A DNA stretch of 64,000 nt from Cryptomeria japonica (Eukaryota > Streptophyta > Pinopsida > Cupressales > Cupressaceae), in assembly GCF_030272615.1 (NCBI RefSeq), contig NC_081409.1, positions 613,908,755 to 613,972,754 of the forward strand, given 5' to 3'. The notes under the pieces were generated by a model. It saw nothing but the letters and a program-made list of their open reading frames with translations, did not search any database and was not told where the DNA came from. The translations under genes and the position numbers were made by a program. This document shows, piece after piece, positions 24,082 to 36,800 of the stretch. Positions within the stretch are counted from its first letter, which is position 1; the number at the start of each line of letters is the position of its first letter.

Positions 24082-27000
24082 ATGGAACCAAGAAGAGAGT
24101 TGACTGGAAAAATGAATTATCAGGACAGGAACATCTGTGATGATATTTTTGAACAGTTAACCATGTCCACCAATGCTAGGGCTAAGGCTAAAGAGTTAGT
24201 ACCAAAGAACCCTCGTCTGAAAATTGGGGATGGCCTGTATGATAAAGGCAATTGGTTAAGGGACCCTGAGCTAGGGATATCAGGTTTAGGAATGTTCAAA
24301 GTCAATTTTGGGTAGAGACATTCACCAGCTCCTTTAAATACCATATGGGAACTAGATGTAGGAAAAGTTGTGGTCCTTAGTGTATTCATGGATGTAGATC
24401 TGTTGACCCTAATTGCACAAAAATTATGACCCTGTGGTAAGATGCATCAGAAATATAAAAGGATCAGCCCTAGTTGAAATCAAAGATGATGAGTTTAGAA
24501 ATGTTTTCAAGCTCAGTGAGGCCTCCAATTTGTTAGAACCTATTGACTTTGAGTCATTAGCCCAGATTTACAATGCACAGAGGGATCATCTTAGGAGTGG
24601 CCCATTGAAAGAGTTCTTTGTTAAGATAGGGGGGTTAACAGTTGTAGGCCCCAACACATTGGAACCATTCTCCCTCAATTTATTTACTCTGAGAGCTAAG
24701 GGTATGTATTAGCCACTATGTCAGATCTTTGGAGAGGATGATGAAAAGAACATGCCAACCCATTATATGTTAATGATTGCATAAATTCTAAACCCCTCTC
24801 TAGCAATAACATTTGATTATGCCCCATACTTTACTGATGCAATTCATAAAGGGCTAGTAGGGATCAAAAATGGTAAGGTGGATAGGCCATTTGGATGGTA
24901 TTCCATGTTAATGCACATGTTCTTGTTCAAAGGTGCTGATTACTTTGCAAAGGAAATGGACTTGATCAAGGTAAAGGATAAGGAAGAAATGCCTGTTCAA
25001 CTTTGGAGCACTCTCTTATCCTGGGATAGAAAAGATGCTAGTTTTCTGAAGTTTGATAGATTCTTTGCATCTAAGATTAGAATTCTTTTATGCAGAGAAA
25101 ACCCTAAAATTCCTAAGGCTCTTTTGGAATTCCTCAAACCTAAGGAGTTTGTAGAGGATATTAAGATTGTTCATAATTGGGGAGACATGTATGTGTACCC
25201 TATTTCTACTATTTTTAGAGTGTATGGTTTTAGAGGAACCCCCTAATTACTGCCCTATCAGGTCCCATTGAAGATAGGGATTGTAGAAGTGTTGAGGCAG
25301 ATTGGAGGAGTGCAAGAAGAAGAGCTAACCAATAGGGGTAAAGGGACCATTTTCCCAACTATTACCATGGCCCACCATTTTGTAATCACTAAAGGTGGAT
25401 GGAAATGTTTTGAAGAATTCTTTAAGCCATATAGGCTATCAACAGCAATTTCAAGATGTGGAGACCGTGAGGACTTTTTCAATGGTATGTTCAGAAAGAG
25501 AGCAGTGTGTAGAGGTAGGCCTCACCAATTTCAGTTCCCCAAAGATTTAATTAGGAATGAATTCAACTTAGACGAGCAAGAACTAAGGAAGGAGAAATGG
25601 ATTTCATATCAGAAGGCACTTGATTTTATCCATCAATTTGACAGTAGCTATGACCCTCTTTCTAGCTTCAACCCTTTTGAGAAGAAAATTAAATTCTTGA
25701 TTGTCTATTTTGAAGACCTCATGCAAACCTTAAAAGAAAAAAGGGAGGCTATAATGCAAAAATGATCTTGATAGGGTTAAGCTAGTCTTGGCTAAGCCTA
25801 CCTTTGCGAAGGCTATCCCACTTGGTGACTATGTAATGCATAAGTAGTCAAAGTACACTGTGATGACGACAGTGACAAGTGAGCCTTCCACTTCAAAAGG
25901 GAAAAGGAAAATTGAAGATGTCATTGACATTCAGGATTCCCCTAAAAGGCAAACAGTGGGAAAGGAGGTTGAAACTGATGAACCTCAATATTCTCCATCT
26001 CAGTCCCCTATCCACATTGGAGATGAGCAAGCGGTGGCTAAACAATTATTACAGTTAGGGAGTCTAGGTGAGATTGCTTACACCTATGAGGAGACCCAAG
26101 AGGGGATGCCAGAGGAGCCACCTAGTGTTGAAATGAACTTAACTGATGGTGAGCTAAGGGGAAAAGAATTAGAGCTTACTATTAAGCAAGCCAGTGAAGA
26201 ATTCCCAACTAACAATTAACTTTGTTACAACAGGGGCTTTCATGCAATTTGTGTGGAAGCAGAACATGGAACAATTCAAGACCACATGTGAGAAGAAGAA
26301 GAGTGAACAACCTCTCAGAGATGCTAATCAGATAGAAGAAGAAATAAAGAAAGAAATGATGGCTGAATTCAAAGCTATCACTCCTGGAGCTGGAAGAGAG
26401 ATGGTGTCAAAGGCTGGTGTTCTGATCCTCCCTGAATGGGATATAGCTGATGCTTTAGTTCTTGATGCAGTAAGGAAGGAAACGAAGCCAATGGAAGGAG
26501 TGACCTTCAACAAGGACAATGCTGCTCTTGTCATGTGGTCATTAAAAAAGGATGAGAACAAAAGGAGGAAAAATGCATCACATTCTAGCCTCTTAGGAGG
26601 CATGATTATTAAGAGAGTCCAAGATATAGGGGTAGTGGAATCTGCAAGAACAGTTTTGGAAACTACAAAGTTTAATGTGGCAGTAGCAGAGAAAGAGGCA
26701 CAAGAAAGAGCTAATCTCCAATTAAAGTTGGAGACTATCTTAAACGGTTACAATGAGGCTAAAGAAGGAATAGCCAATAGGGACAACATCATTACTAGAC
26801 TCTAGAGTCAGTTGGTAGGTCAACACCATTTAGGTGAATCTTCTACACTCATGATACCCTCCTCTCCAACAAGACCCCCTCCTACTAGTCCCATCATAGA
26901 ATACCCCCTTCTCCTATGCCTTCTGGTTTCCAATCAACTGAGACAGTCCAACATGAGTTGGAAAAGTTAAAACAAGCTAAAGCTTTATTTGAAAACAAAT

Positions 27001-27714
27001 ATGAAGAGAAGGTGAAAGCCACAATTTTGAAGTTTGCTGACTCGGTCAAGGCCTCCATTGTATACTTAAATATGAAGAGGATTATGGAGGTTATGATCAA
27101 ATTCAGAGAAGATGAGGCCACTTTGGAACCAATCCTTAATAAATGGATGCCTAGAGGTAAGGATTTGGAGCTCATGTGTTCATCCCATGCAGATGCAAAG
27201 GAGAATGACCTTCTAAGGTCCACTAGTGAGTTTATAAAAGAGATAAATATTGTCTTAGAGGAAAGGACAGGTATAAAATGAAAAGCCCAACTATATAGAA
27301 AAGAATATTCAGATCACAAATTTGAATTGTTTCCAGGAGGTTTCATTGGTCCAATTCAGTTAAAAGAAGAGAAGACTTGGTTAGAGGAGATGGACCACAA
27401 TTTGTCTGATAGGGTCAATCAAATTATCAACACTGATGACACATCTTTATTTGTCCAAACTATTGAAGAAATTGAAAAGGTGAAATCTCATTATGGTTTC
27501 ATAGAAATAGAAATTGGGCATTTAAGAGTCACTTGGAAAAGACTAGAAGACATGAAACAAAAGGTTGTTAGTTTTTCTTGGCCAAGTGACAATGTTTTTT
27601 CAGGAATGGAAGGATAATTATGTTGGATAGAGAGAAGATGCTCCAGAGCAGTTAGAAGAGGTTGCAACAGAACAAAAGGTAGAAGGGGCTATGGATGTTG
27701 AAAAGGACTTGTAA
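24082..27714 (+). pseudogene. LTR-encoded ORF of element C, copy in 5' LTR (~1200 codons, broken)
   Basis: Starts at ATG 24082 (MEPRRELTGKMNYQ) and follows through pieces 24082-24315, 24413-24712, 24878-25246, 25268-25765, 25860-26219, 26194-26805, 26916-27281 and 27327-27617 to TAA 27712-27714, with stops and frameshifts. The first ~550 residues look globular and mostly helical (VDRPFGWYSMLMHMFLFKG near 24877). An acidic, Pro/Ser-rich linker follows (about 25870-26080), then a long helix-rich, Glu/Lys-rich region with probable coiled coil. I recognise no known domain. The same reading region is in the 3' LTR at 32693-36038, so it is part of the LTR and not of the internal region. Upstream, TTTCATTACAG at about 24031-24041 resembles a splice acceptor. 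Confidence 0.72.
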
Positions 27715-28633
27715 CCACTTCTTGGAGAAGAATTGCGGATGTAACAAACTTTTTTGAAAAGGGTCCGAAGCTTGTATGCATCCATAATATTTTAAATGGA
27801 TACCAGGACTAGTAAACAAGGGATCACAAGAATTTGTAAAGAAACTCTGTAGAAATTTATCTGCATTTTTCTAGTGTTTTACAGAAAACTATCTAAGTTT
27901 TGTAAGAGTTTCCAAATTGAATATAAATATACAGACCATTAACTTTGAGCCTAAAATTTGTGTTGTCTTATGGTATGCTTTCAAATATTTTATTGGTTTC
28001 AATTGGGTAATTTAGGGTTATTTCAATTGAACAGGGATTGTAATACAATCTTTATAGATATGTTTCTTAGCTTTCTTCTTTGGGAGGGGAATTAAATACA
28101 TGAGAAATATCTTTATTAGTAGGTTATTTGTCAGGAACTTTGAAGTTGATGAACATTGTTTAGTATAACAAGGGAAGATTGTTATACATGTCAGGCATGT
28201 ATGGACTTGGTAGAAGCCAAAGTGATTGAGATGCATGGATATGTTTAATTCTGGAGTTCTTGTTTAAAATAGATGACTCTGTAGTCTGGATAAGGCACTG
28301 GTATCTGTTAATGTTTTGTTTTCTAAATCTCTTGAAGATCAACACTGAAAATGAGCCTAAGTTTTCCTTTTTTTTTTCAATTTTTCATTTAAGTCGATAA
28401 GATCCACTGGTTTTTGGACAATGGTTACTGTGGATTTTGTTTAAAAGTGTGAAAGTATTCACATAAGGTATACCCACCTGAACTTTGGATAAGTTCAAAG
28501 TGTAGAAGGTTATTAAAACCTTGTCATATGTTGCTCTAAGGTTCTTGTTCCTTGATTTCTCCATTCACATGCAAAGTTATTCTTTTTCATCAAAGGGGAT
28601 AAGAAGGGGATCAGAATTTGAGAACAACAAAAG

Positions 28634-28651
28634 TGGTGACTCTACTAGGGA
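28634..28651 (+). other. Element C primer binding site, probably tRNA-Arg type
   Basis: TGGTGACTCTACTAGGGA begins four bases after the LTR end at 28629. It resembles the primer site of Tat/Ogre elements, which I recall as complementary to tRNA-Arg. It is clearly not the tRNA-Met site used by A, B, D and F. A similar stretch GTGGTGACTCTATTAG occurs at about 28844-28859. Confidence 0.55.
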
Positions 28652-28960
28652 GAGCCAAGGTGTGTCTGTGTTGTAGAGTGGTGCTTCAATGAACTATGAA
28701 GGTTGTCTAGATATCTGTATTTAGAAATTTCCATGATCTTTGATTAGTGTTCTCTCTTTCTTTGAAAAATCTCAATGATTTTGGTTTCAAGATTGGCAAA
28801 TATTTTGTTTGAAGCTTGTTTTCTTTTTTCCCATAGTCTTTGTGGGTGGTGACTCTATTAGTCTTAACCAGTCCTTTTGGAAATAAATAAAATTCTGAGA
28901 AGAAAACAAGCACAATACAAGGAGGAAAGAACACCAGATCTTTCATGAAAAAGTATCCCC

Positions 28961-29496
28961 ATGAGATGTTATAGGAGGGAGTACCTGAACAGTCACAAAG
29001 AGGTCAGAAAAGGTCAGTACTACATGAGCCATCAAATGTTGCTTGGGTGCAGAAAAAGCAACAATATTGGTAAGATATCTGAAAGACCTATTTATGCAAA
29101 GTCAAATTCTTCTTCTCGAGAATTTGAACATGATGTTTTGGGTTTCCATTCTAGTTTATTTGGAAATATAGAAGATGTTCATGTTTTAAATCAAGATATA
29201 TCTCATACTAGTTTTTTTGGGAGAGACAGAAGTAGTTCAAATGTAGTCAGAAATTCTATACCTAGAATAGTTGATGGAAATATCAGCTTAATTGATATTG
29301 ACCAAGTTAACATATCAGACTCTGAAGAAATCTTCCTTGATGAAGATAAAGTATCCCAGGAAATACAGATTACTAAATTGGTAAGAGGTTTAGGCCTTGC
29401 AAAGCTCATGACTGAATCAAATCTTCTTAATGTGCAAGTAAATAATGTTGAAGTTGATAACACCCTAGTCACCAGTATTGAAAGGCAACCCTAGTA
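28961..29496 (+). pseudogene. Element C pol remnant upstream of integrase
   Basis: Open frame of 177 codons in frame with the integrase zinc region that follows. It is acidic (DIDQVNISDSEEIFLDED) and shows no catalytic motif. It is probably the spacer between RNase H and integrase that is left after loss of Gag, protease and RT. The start codon is not meaningful. The stretch 28652-28960 has no coding signal that I can see. Confidence 0.5.
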
Positions 29497-30742
29497 TTCA
29501 GAGATAGTCCATTTCTTAAGAGATGCAACATTTTGAAAAGGGATGACCAACAATCAGAAAAGAACATTAAAACTCAAGTCACAAAAATATGTTCTCATTC
29601 AAGGTGATCTATTTTGGAGAAATAGAAATGGGGAACTACAAATGTGTTTGGATGAATCCTAGGCTAAGAAAGTGTTGATTGAAATGAATGATGGAGTGTG
29701 TGGAGGTCATTACTCTGCTAAGACAACTGTTGGTAAGATAGTCTAGGCTGGGTATTATTAGCCTACTTTATTTAAAGATGCCCATGAACATGTCAGGAAA
29801 TGTGACCATGTCAGAAGTTTTCATCCAAATTAAAGTATGAAGGAGCTTTACCCCTAAATCCGGTCACAGTGGAAGCCCCTTTTGTCCAATGGGGCATTGA
29901 TTTTATTGGAGAAATTGTTGAGAGACTAGGAAGAGGTCACAGGTGGATCATAGTAGCGACTGACTATTTCACCAAGTGGATTGAAGCTATTCCCACCATA
30001 AGAGCTACAAGTAAACTTGTCATTGACTTCCTAATGGATAATGTTATAACTAGATTTGGAGTCCCTGCAAAATTAGTGATGGATAATGCCATGTGTTTCA
30101 GGTCAGAAGAGTTTGTTGAATTTTGCACTAGTCATGGAATAATTATGTTTTACTCTTCACCTTATCATCCTCAGGAAAATGGACAAGCTGAATCTAGTAA
30201 TAAAAGCCTCTTCAACATTATCAAGAAAATCCTAGAAGAAAACAAGAGGTCTTGGGATCAAAAGTTGAAATTGGCTTTGTGGGCTGACAGGGTTACTATC
30301 AAAAAGGCTATTGGGAGTTTCACCTTTTGAATTAGTTTATGGTACACAAGCCAGAGTGCCAATAAATAATATTCTTCTAGTATATAAGTTCCTACAAGCT
30401 CAAGACATGGAGTTGTCTGAACCCATGGGGGACTGAATGATTTAGATAGTGGAAGTGGAAGAAATCATAACTCTAGCTCCTAAAAGAAATTTAAAGATTC
30501 AATTGCAGTCCAAATATCTTTTTGACAAAAGAACATTGCTGAGAAAATTCCAAATAGGTGATATTGTTCTTCAGTGGAATGCGAAGGGACAAGGTAAGGG
30601 CAAACACAAAAAAATTGAGTCACTATGGATAGGTCCCTCTGTGGATCTAAATGGAAAGGATTCATATTTTTTGCATAATATGAATGGTGAGGTATAGGAA
30701 TTTCCAGTGCATAGACAATTCTTGAAGCATTACTTCTCTTGA
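29497..30742 (+). pseudogene. Element C Ty3/Gypsy integrase (broken)
   Basis: The N-terminal H2C2-type region (about 29700-29815) carries HYSAKTTVGKI and HVRKCD, with stops and a frameshift near 29820. The catalytic core at 29869-30330 keeps the acidic triad: GIDFIGEI (first Asp, about 29893), VMDNAM (second Asp, about 30079) and GQAES (Glu, about 30183). A frameshift near 30320 precedes the C-terminal part (LVYGTQARVP, then WNAKGQGKGKHKK), ending at TGA 30740-30742. Integrase inserts element cDNA into chromosomes; this copy cannot be functional. Confidence 0.88.
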
Positions 30743-30886
30743 TGTCCATGCACAATAGGTCCCTATTTGTATATATTTGGTTTTGGTTTTGTTGTTTTTT
30801 TTGGGCTTGTTTTTGGTCTGTTCCTCTAGAGAATTCTTGAGATTCTTGTGTTGATCTCGCGATCAACCATCCCTAGTCAGAGCCGT
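30743..30886 (+). other. Element C 3' untranslated stretch without an evident polypurine tract
   Basis: T-rich sequence leading to the 3' LTR. The last 40 bases are not purine-rich, which is unusual for the site where plus-strand synthesis starts. A perfect inverted repeat GTTGATC/GATCAAC with loop TCGC lies at 30850-30867. Confidence 0.6.
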
Positions 30887-33800
30887 TGTTATCACTGTTT
30901 TAAAAAATGGATGTTCTCGGTCCATAATAGGCTAATTTTGTTGAAATTTTGAGTCTAGTATTGGCCTTGTTACCTCTGTTTTGTTGTAAGCCGATGAGAA
31001 GGTTTAAGGGTTTTAAGTTTGAACCTCCAAGGTGTCTGAGTAAAAACCTAGTTCTAATTCTGCATTACTTTTTTACCACTTAAATGATGGGTCTGTTTGT
31101 CATGAGAATTGTCCCCCCCCCAATTGTTATTTACCTAAGTGGTCCCTGAAATATTTTAAATTTTATACGCCTATTACTTTGCCTTTTTTCTAATATTTAT
31201 CGGGCCCTATAAATGTCAAGCAACTCTTTGTTGATCCAACAGCCTGTGTTATTTCATGGGATGAAGATGATCAAGTTTTACCCTCAGCGAAATAGAGAAA
31301 GGTGGTGGGTCCCAAAAGCAGGTAGGTTTTCCAAAGAGTAAAGAGTGGTTGGTTCAAAGAATGATCAATGGTCTACATTGATTTGTGGCCAAAAGGTGCT
31401 CGAGATTTAGACTTTGCAAAGTAGCGAAATGACATGGCAGTCTAGTTAGCGGTCTAGGTGGTTTAGGTGGCAAATCAAAAAGTCACACATGGTCTCGAGG
31501 TTAAGTAAATCAAAGAATAAACCTGGCGACCAGATGGATTGACCGTCAGATAAAAGAATTGCATCTTGATTGTGATCCAATGGCTCACGTTGATTCACTA
31601 GCCCAAGATGCACATGGTATATGTTTTATGAAACAACGGAAACACATGGCGGGTCCTAGAGACAAGCGGTCTTCCTTGGTTAAAGGGTGATCAGGTTGGA
31701 AAAGGATCAAAAGCTCATGTTGATTTGTGGCTGGGAGATGCACGCATTTTACCTTTCATGAAGTAGCAAAAAGGTGGTAGGTCCAACTGGCGATGACAGA
31801 GCAGTGACGGGGTGCTGAGTTGGCGGTCTGCAGTGGGCCTAGGTGAGGTGGTCATTGAAAGAATAAACAATGAGCAAGTTCTTGAGATCTGACAGCCCAT
31901 GTGGATTCGTGAAGATAAGATGCTAGTAAGTTAGTCATCATGAAGTGGTGAAAACGGCCGGTGGGCCCAAAGGACAGGCGGGGCATGAAGTTAAAAGCTG
32001 ATCAAGTCTGTTTTGATCCAACAAACCTCGTGGTTTCATAGCCACAAGCTAAATGAAGATTAGTTTTTGTGAAGTAGCAAAATCAGGTGGAAATCACATG
32101 AAAGCATGATGTGGTATGACAGTTGGTGAATTTCACATATTTTAATAGTGATGTGTTGAATGCCACGTGGCTCTGAAGGGTAGTTGAGGGCCCGCCTAAG
32201 TGTAACTGGCAGTTATCTGGAGAAATGTGAAGCAAAACACATGGCAATTTCAGAGTGGAACTCAGAGGAGTTTCCTGAGCTAATGGATGATTGCCACATG
32301 GTATTTGTTAACCGGTGACTAGGTAAAGTAAGTGGTCTCTAAAAATAAAGGGCCTACTTGAAAGGTTTAATGTTTGGTAAAAGGTATTCACCTTGTGTTT
32401 GATCCAACGGTTCTCATTGTTTCGTGGCCTGAAGATGCCTGTAGCTTAATCTTTGTGAAATAGCAAAAACTGTTAGCCATCAAGATGAGGTGTGGTTAGT
32501 TAGTAAGATTGACGGTCCCGGCTAGAGTTAAAGATTAGGTGATTAGAGTTTGATCTAATGGTTGGCGTGGCTTCGTGAAGGAAAAGTACACGAGTGTTAA
32601 AGCCCGTGAAATAGTGAAAAGAAGGTGGGGCCCGACATTGACAAAGAGAGATCAGATGGAGGTAAAGGCAGTGTAAGTTCTCGTAATCTAACTGGATGTA
32701 GGAAAACTTGTGGTCCCTGGTGTATTCATGGATGTAGATTTGTTGAACCAAATTGCACAAAATTATGACCCTATGGCAAGATGCATTAGAAATATAAAAG
32801 GATCAGCCCTAGTTGAAATCAAAGATGATGTGTTTAGAAATGTTTTCAATCTCAGTGAGGCCTCCAATTTGTTAGAACCTATAAACTTTGAGTCATTAGC
32901 CCAAATTTACAATGCACAAAGGGATCATCTTAGGAGTGGACCATTGAAAGAGTTCTTTGTTAAGATAGGGGGTTTAACAGTTGTAGGCCCCAGCACAATG
33001 GAACCATTCTCCCTCAAATTATTTACTCCGAGAGCTAAGGGTATGTATTGGGCACTATGTCAGATCTTTGGAGAGGATGCTGAAAAGAACATGCCAACCC
33101 ATTATATATTAATGATTGCACAAATTCTAAACCTCTCCTTGGCATAACATTTGATTATGCCCCATACCTTACTGATGCAATTCATAAAGGGCTAGTAGGG
33201 ATCAAAAATGGTAAGGTGGATAGGCCGTTTGGATGGTATTCCATGTTAATGCACATGTTCTTGTTCAAAGGTGTTGATTACTTTGAAAAGGAAATGGACT
33301 TGATTAAGGTAAAGGATAAGGAAGAAATTCCTGATCAACTTTGGAGCACTCTCTTATCTTGGGATAAAGAAGATGCTAGTTTTCTAAAGTTTGATAGATG
33401 CTTTGCATCTAAGATTAGAATTCTTTTATGCAAAGAAAACCCTAGAATTCCTAAGGCTCTTTTGGAATTCCTTAGACCTAAGGAGTTTGTAGAGGATATT
33501 AAGATTGTTCACAGTTGGGGAGACATGTATTTGTACCCCGTTTCTAATATTTTTAGAGTGTATGGTTTTAGAGGAACCCCCCAGTTACTGCCCTATCAGG
33601 TCCCATTGAAGATAGGGATTGTAGAAGTGTTGAGATAGATTGGAGGAGTGCAAGAAGCAGAGCTAACCAATAGGGGTAAAGAGACCATTCTCCCAACTAT
33701 TACCATGGCCCACCATTTTGTAATCACTAAAGGTGGACGGAAATATTTTGAAGAATTCTTTAAGCCATATAGGTTGTCAATTGCAGTTTCAAGATGTGCA

Positions 33801-36800
33801 GACGCTGAGGATTTTTTCAATGGTATGTTCAGAAAGAGAGCAGTGTGTAGAGGTAGGCCTCACCAATTTCAGTTCATCGAAGATTTAATTAGGAATGAAT
33901 TTGGCTTAGATGAGTAGGAACTAAGGAAGGAGAAATAGATTGCATATAAGAAGGCACTTGATTTTATCCATCAGTTTGATAGTAGCTATGACCCTCTTTC
34001 TAGCTTCAACCCTTTTGAGGAGAAAATAAAATTCTTGATTCTCTATTTTGAAGACCTCATGCAGACCTTAAAAGAAAAAAGGGAGGCTATAGTGCAGAAT
34101 GATCATGATGGGGTTAAGCTGGTCTTGGCTAAGCCTGCCTTTGCGAAAGGCTATCCCACTTGGTGACTATGTAATGCATAAGAAGTCAAAGTACACTATG
34201 ATGATGCCAGTGATAGGTGAGCCTTCCAGTTCAATAGGGAAAAGGAAAATTGAAGATGTCATTGACATTCAGGATTCCCCTAAAAGGCAAAGAGTGGGAA
34301 AGGAGGTTGAAATTGATGAACCTCAATATTCTCCATCTCAGTCCCCTATCCACATTGGAGATGAGCAAGCGGTGGCTAAACAATTATTATAGTTAGGGAG
34401 TCTAGGTGAGATTGCTTACACCTATGAGGAGACCCAAGAGGGGATGCCAAAGGAGCCACCTAGTGCTGAAATGAACCTAATTGATGGTAAGCTAAGGGGA
34501 AAAGAATTAGACCTTACTGTTAAGAAAGCCAGTGAAGAATTCCTGGCTGACAGTGACTTTGTTACAACAGGGACTTTCATGCAATTTGTGTGGAAGCAGA
34601 ACATGGAACAATTCAAGACCATATGGGAGTAGAAGAAGAGTGAACAACCTCTTAGAGCTGCTAATCAAATAGAAGAAGAAATAAAGCAAGAAATGATGGT
34701 TGTATTCAAAGCTATCACTCCTAAAGATGGAAGAGAGATGGTGTTCTTATCCTCCCTGAATGGGATATAGTTGATTCTTTAGTTTTTGCTACAGTAAGGA
34801 AAGAAACAAAGCCAATGGAAGGAGTGACCTTCAGCAAGGACAATGTTGCTCTTGTCATGTGGTCATTAAAAAAGGATGAGAACAAAAGGAGAAAAAATGC
34901 ATCAGATTCTAGCTTCTTAGGACAGATGATTGTTACAAGAGTCCAAGATACAGGGGTAGTGGAAGCTGCAAGCACAGTTTTGGAAACTGCAAAGTTTAAT
35001 GTGGCAGTAGCAGAGAAAGAGGCACAAGAAAGATTTAATCTCCAATTAAAGTTGGAGACTATCTTAAAGGCTTACGATGAGGCTAAAGAAGGAATAGCCA
35101 ATAGGGACAACATCATTACTAGACTCCAGAGTCAGTTGGCAGGTCAACACCATCCAGGTGAATCTTCTACACTCATGATAGCCTCCTCTCCAACAAGACC
35201 CCCTCCTACTAGTCCCATCATAGAATACCCCCCTTCTCCTATGCCTTCTGGTTTCCAATCAGCTGAGACAATCCAACATGGGTTGGAAAAGTTAAAACAA
35301 GCTCAAGCCTTGTTTGCAAACAAATATGAAGAGAAGCTGAAAGCCACAATTCTGAAGTTTGCTGACTCAGTCACGGCCTCCATTGTATACATAAATGTGA
35401 AGAGGATTCTAGAGGTTATGATCAAATTTAGAGAAGATGAGGCCACTTTAGGACCAATCCTTAATAAATGGATGCCCAGAGGTAAGGAGTTGGAGCTCAT
35501 GTGTTCATCCCATGCAGATGCAGAGGAGAATGACCTTCTAAGGTCCACTAGTGAGTTTATTAAAGAGATGAATATTCTCTCAGTGGAAAGGACAGGCATA
35601 AAAAGAAAAGCCCAACTATATAGAAAAGAATATTCAGATCACAAATTTGAATTTTTTCCAGGAGGTTTCATTTGTCCAATTCAATTAAAAGAAGAGAAGA
35701 CATGGTTAGAGGAGCTCAACCATAATTTGTCCCAAAGGGTTAATCAAATTATCAACACTGATGACACATCTTTATTTGTCCAAACTATTGAAGAAATTGA
35801 AAAGGTGAAATCTCAATACGGTTTCATAGAAATAGAAATTGGGCATTTAAGAGTCACTTGGAAAAGACTAGAAGACATGAAACAGAAGGTTGTTAGTTTT
35901 TCTTGGCCAAGTGATGATGTTTTTCAGGAATGGAAGGATAATTATGTCAGATAGAAAGAAGATGCTCCAGAGCAGTTAGAAGAGGTTGCAACAGAACAAA
36001 AGGTACAAGAGGCTGTGGATGTTGAAAAGGACTTGTAATCGCTTCTTGGAGAAGAATTGCGGATGTAACAAACTTTTTTGAAAAGGGTCCGAAGCTTGTA
36101 TGCATCCATAATATTATAAATGGATACCAGGACTAGTAAAAAAGGGATCTCAAGTATTTGTAAAGAAACTCTACAGAAATTTATCTGCGTTTTTCTAGTG
36201 TTTTACAGAAAACTATCTAAGTTTTGTAAGAGTTTCCAAATTGAATATAAATATACAAACCATTAACTTTGAGCCTAAAGTTTGTGTTGTCTTCTGGTAT
36301 GCTTTCAAATATTTTACTGGTTTTAGTTGGGTAATTTAGGGTTATTTCAATTGAATAGGGATTGTAATACAATCTTTATAGATATGTTTCTTAGCTTTCT
36401 TCTTTAGGAGGGGAATTAGATACACGAGAAATATCTTTATCAGTAGGTTATTTGTTGGGAACTTTGAATTTGATGAACGTTGTTTAGTATAACAAGGGAG
36501 GATTCTTATACATGTCAGGCATGTATGGAGTTGGTAGAAGCCAAAGTGATTGAGATGCATGGATATGTTTAATTCTGGAGTTCTTGTTTAAAATAGATGA
36601 CTTTGTAGCCTGGATAAGGCACTGGTATCTATTAATGTTTCCTTTTCTAAATCTCTTGAAGATCAACACTGAAAATGAGCCTAAGTTTTCCTATATTTTT
36701 TTAGTTTTTCATTTAAGGCGATAAGATCCACTAGTTTTTGGACAATGGTTACTGTGGATTTTGTTTAAAAGTGTGAAAGTATTCACATAAGGTATACCCT

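Larger units (their letters stand above)
15323..28629 (+). repeat. Element C 5' LTR (split by element D)
   Basis: Segments 15323-16556 and 23108-28629 match the 3' LTR (30887-36953) colinearly, with element D and its TSD copy in between. The LTR begins TGTTATCACTG and ends GAGAACAACA. It contains a run of degenerate ~130-bp units in its first third and the coding region 24082-27714. The non-coding tail 27715-28629 shows nothing else recognisable. Confidence 0.9.

Noticed and set aside
24082-27714. A captured host gene in element C
   Set aside because: Possible, but I recognise no host family and the region is in both LTRs. Without a search it is described as an LTR ORF of unknown origin.
15323-28629. 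Reading the 13.3-kb 5' LTR as two separate elements
   Set aside because: The segments on either side of D join exactly at ACAGT, matching 32119-32123 in the 3' LTR.
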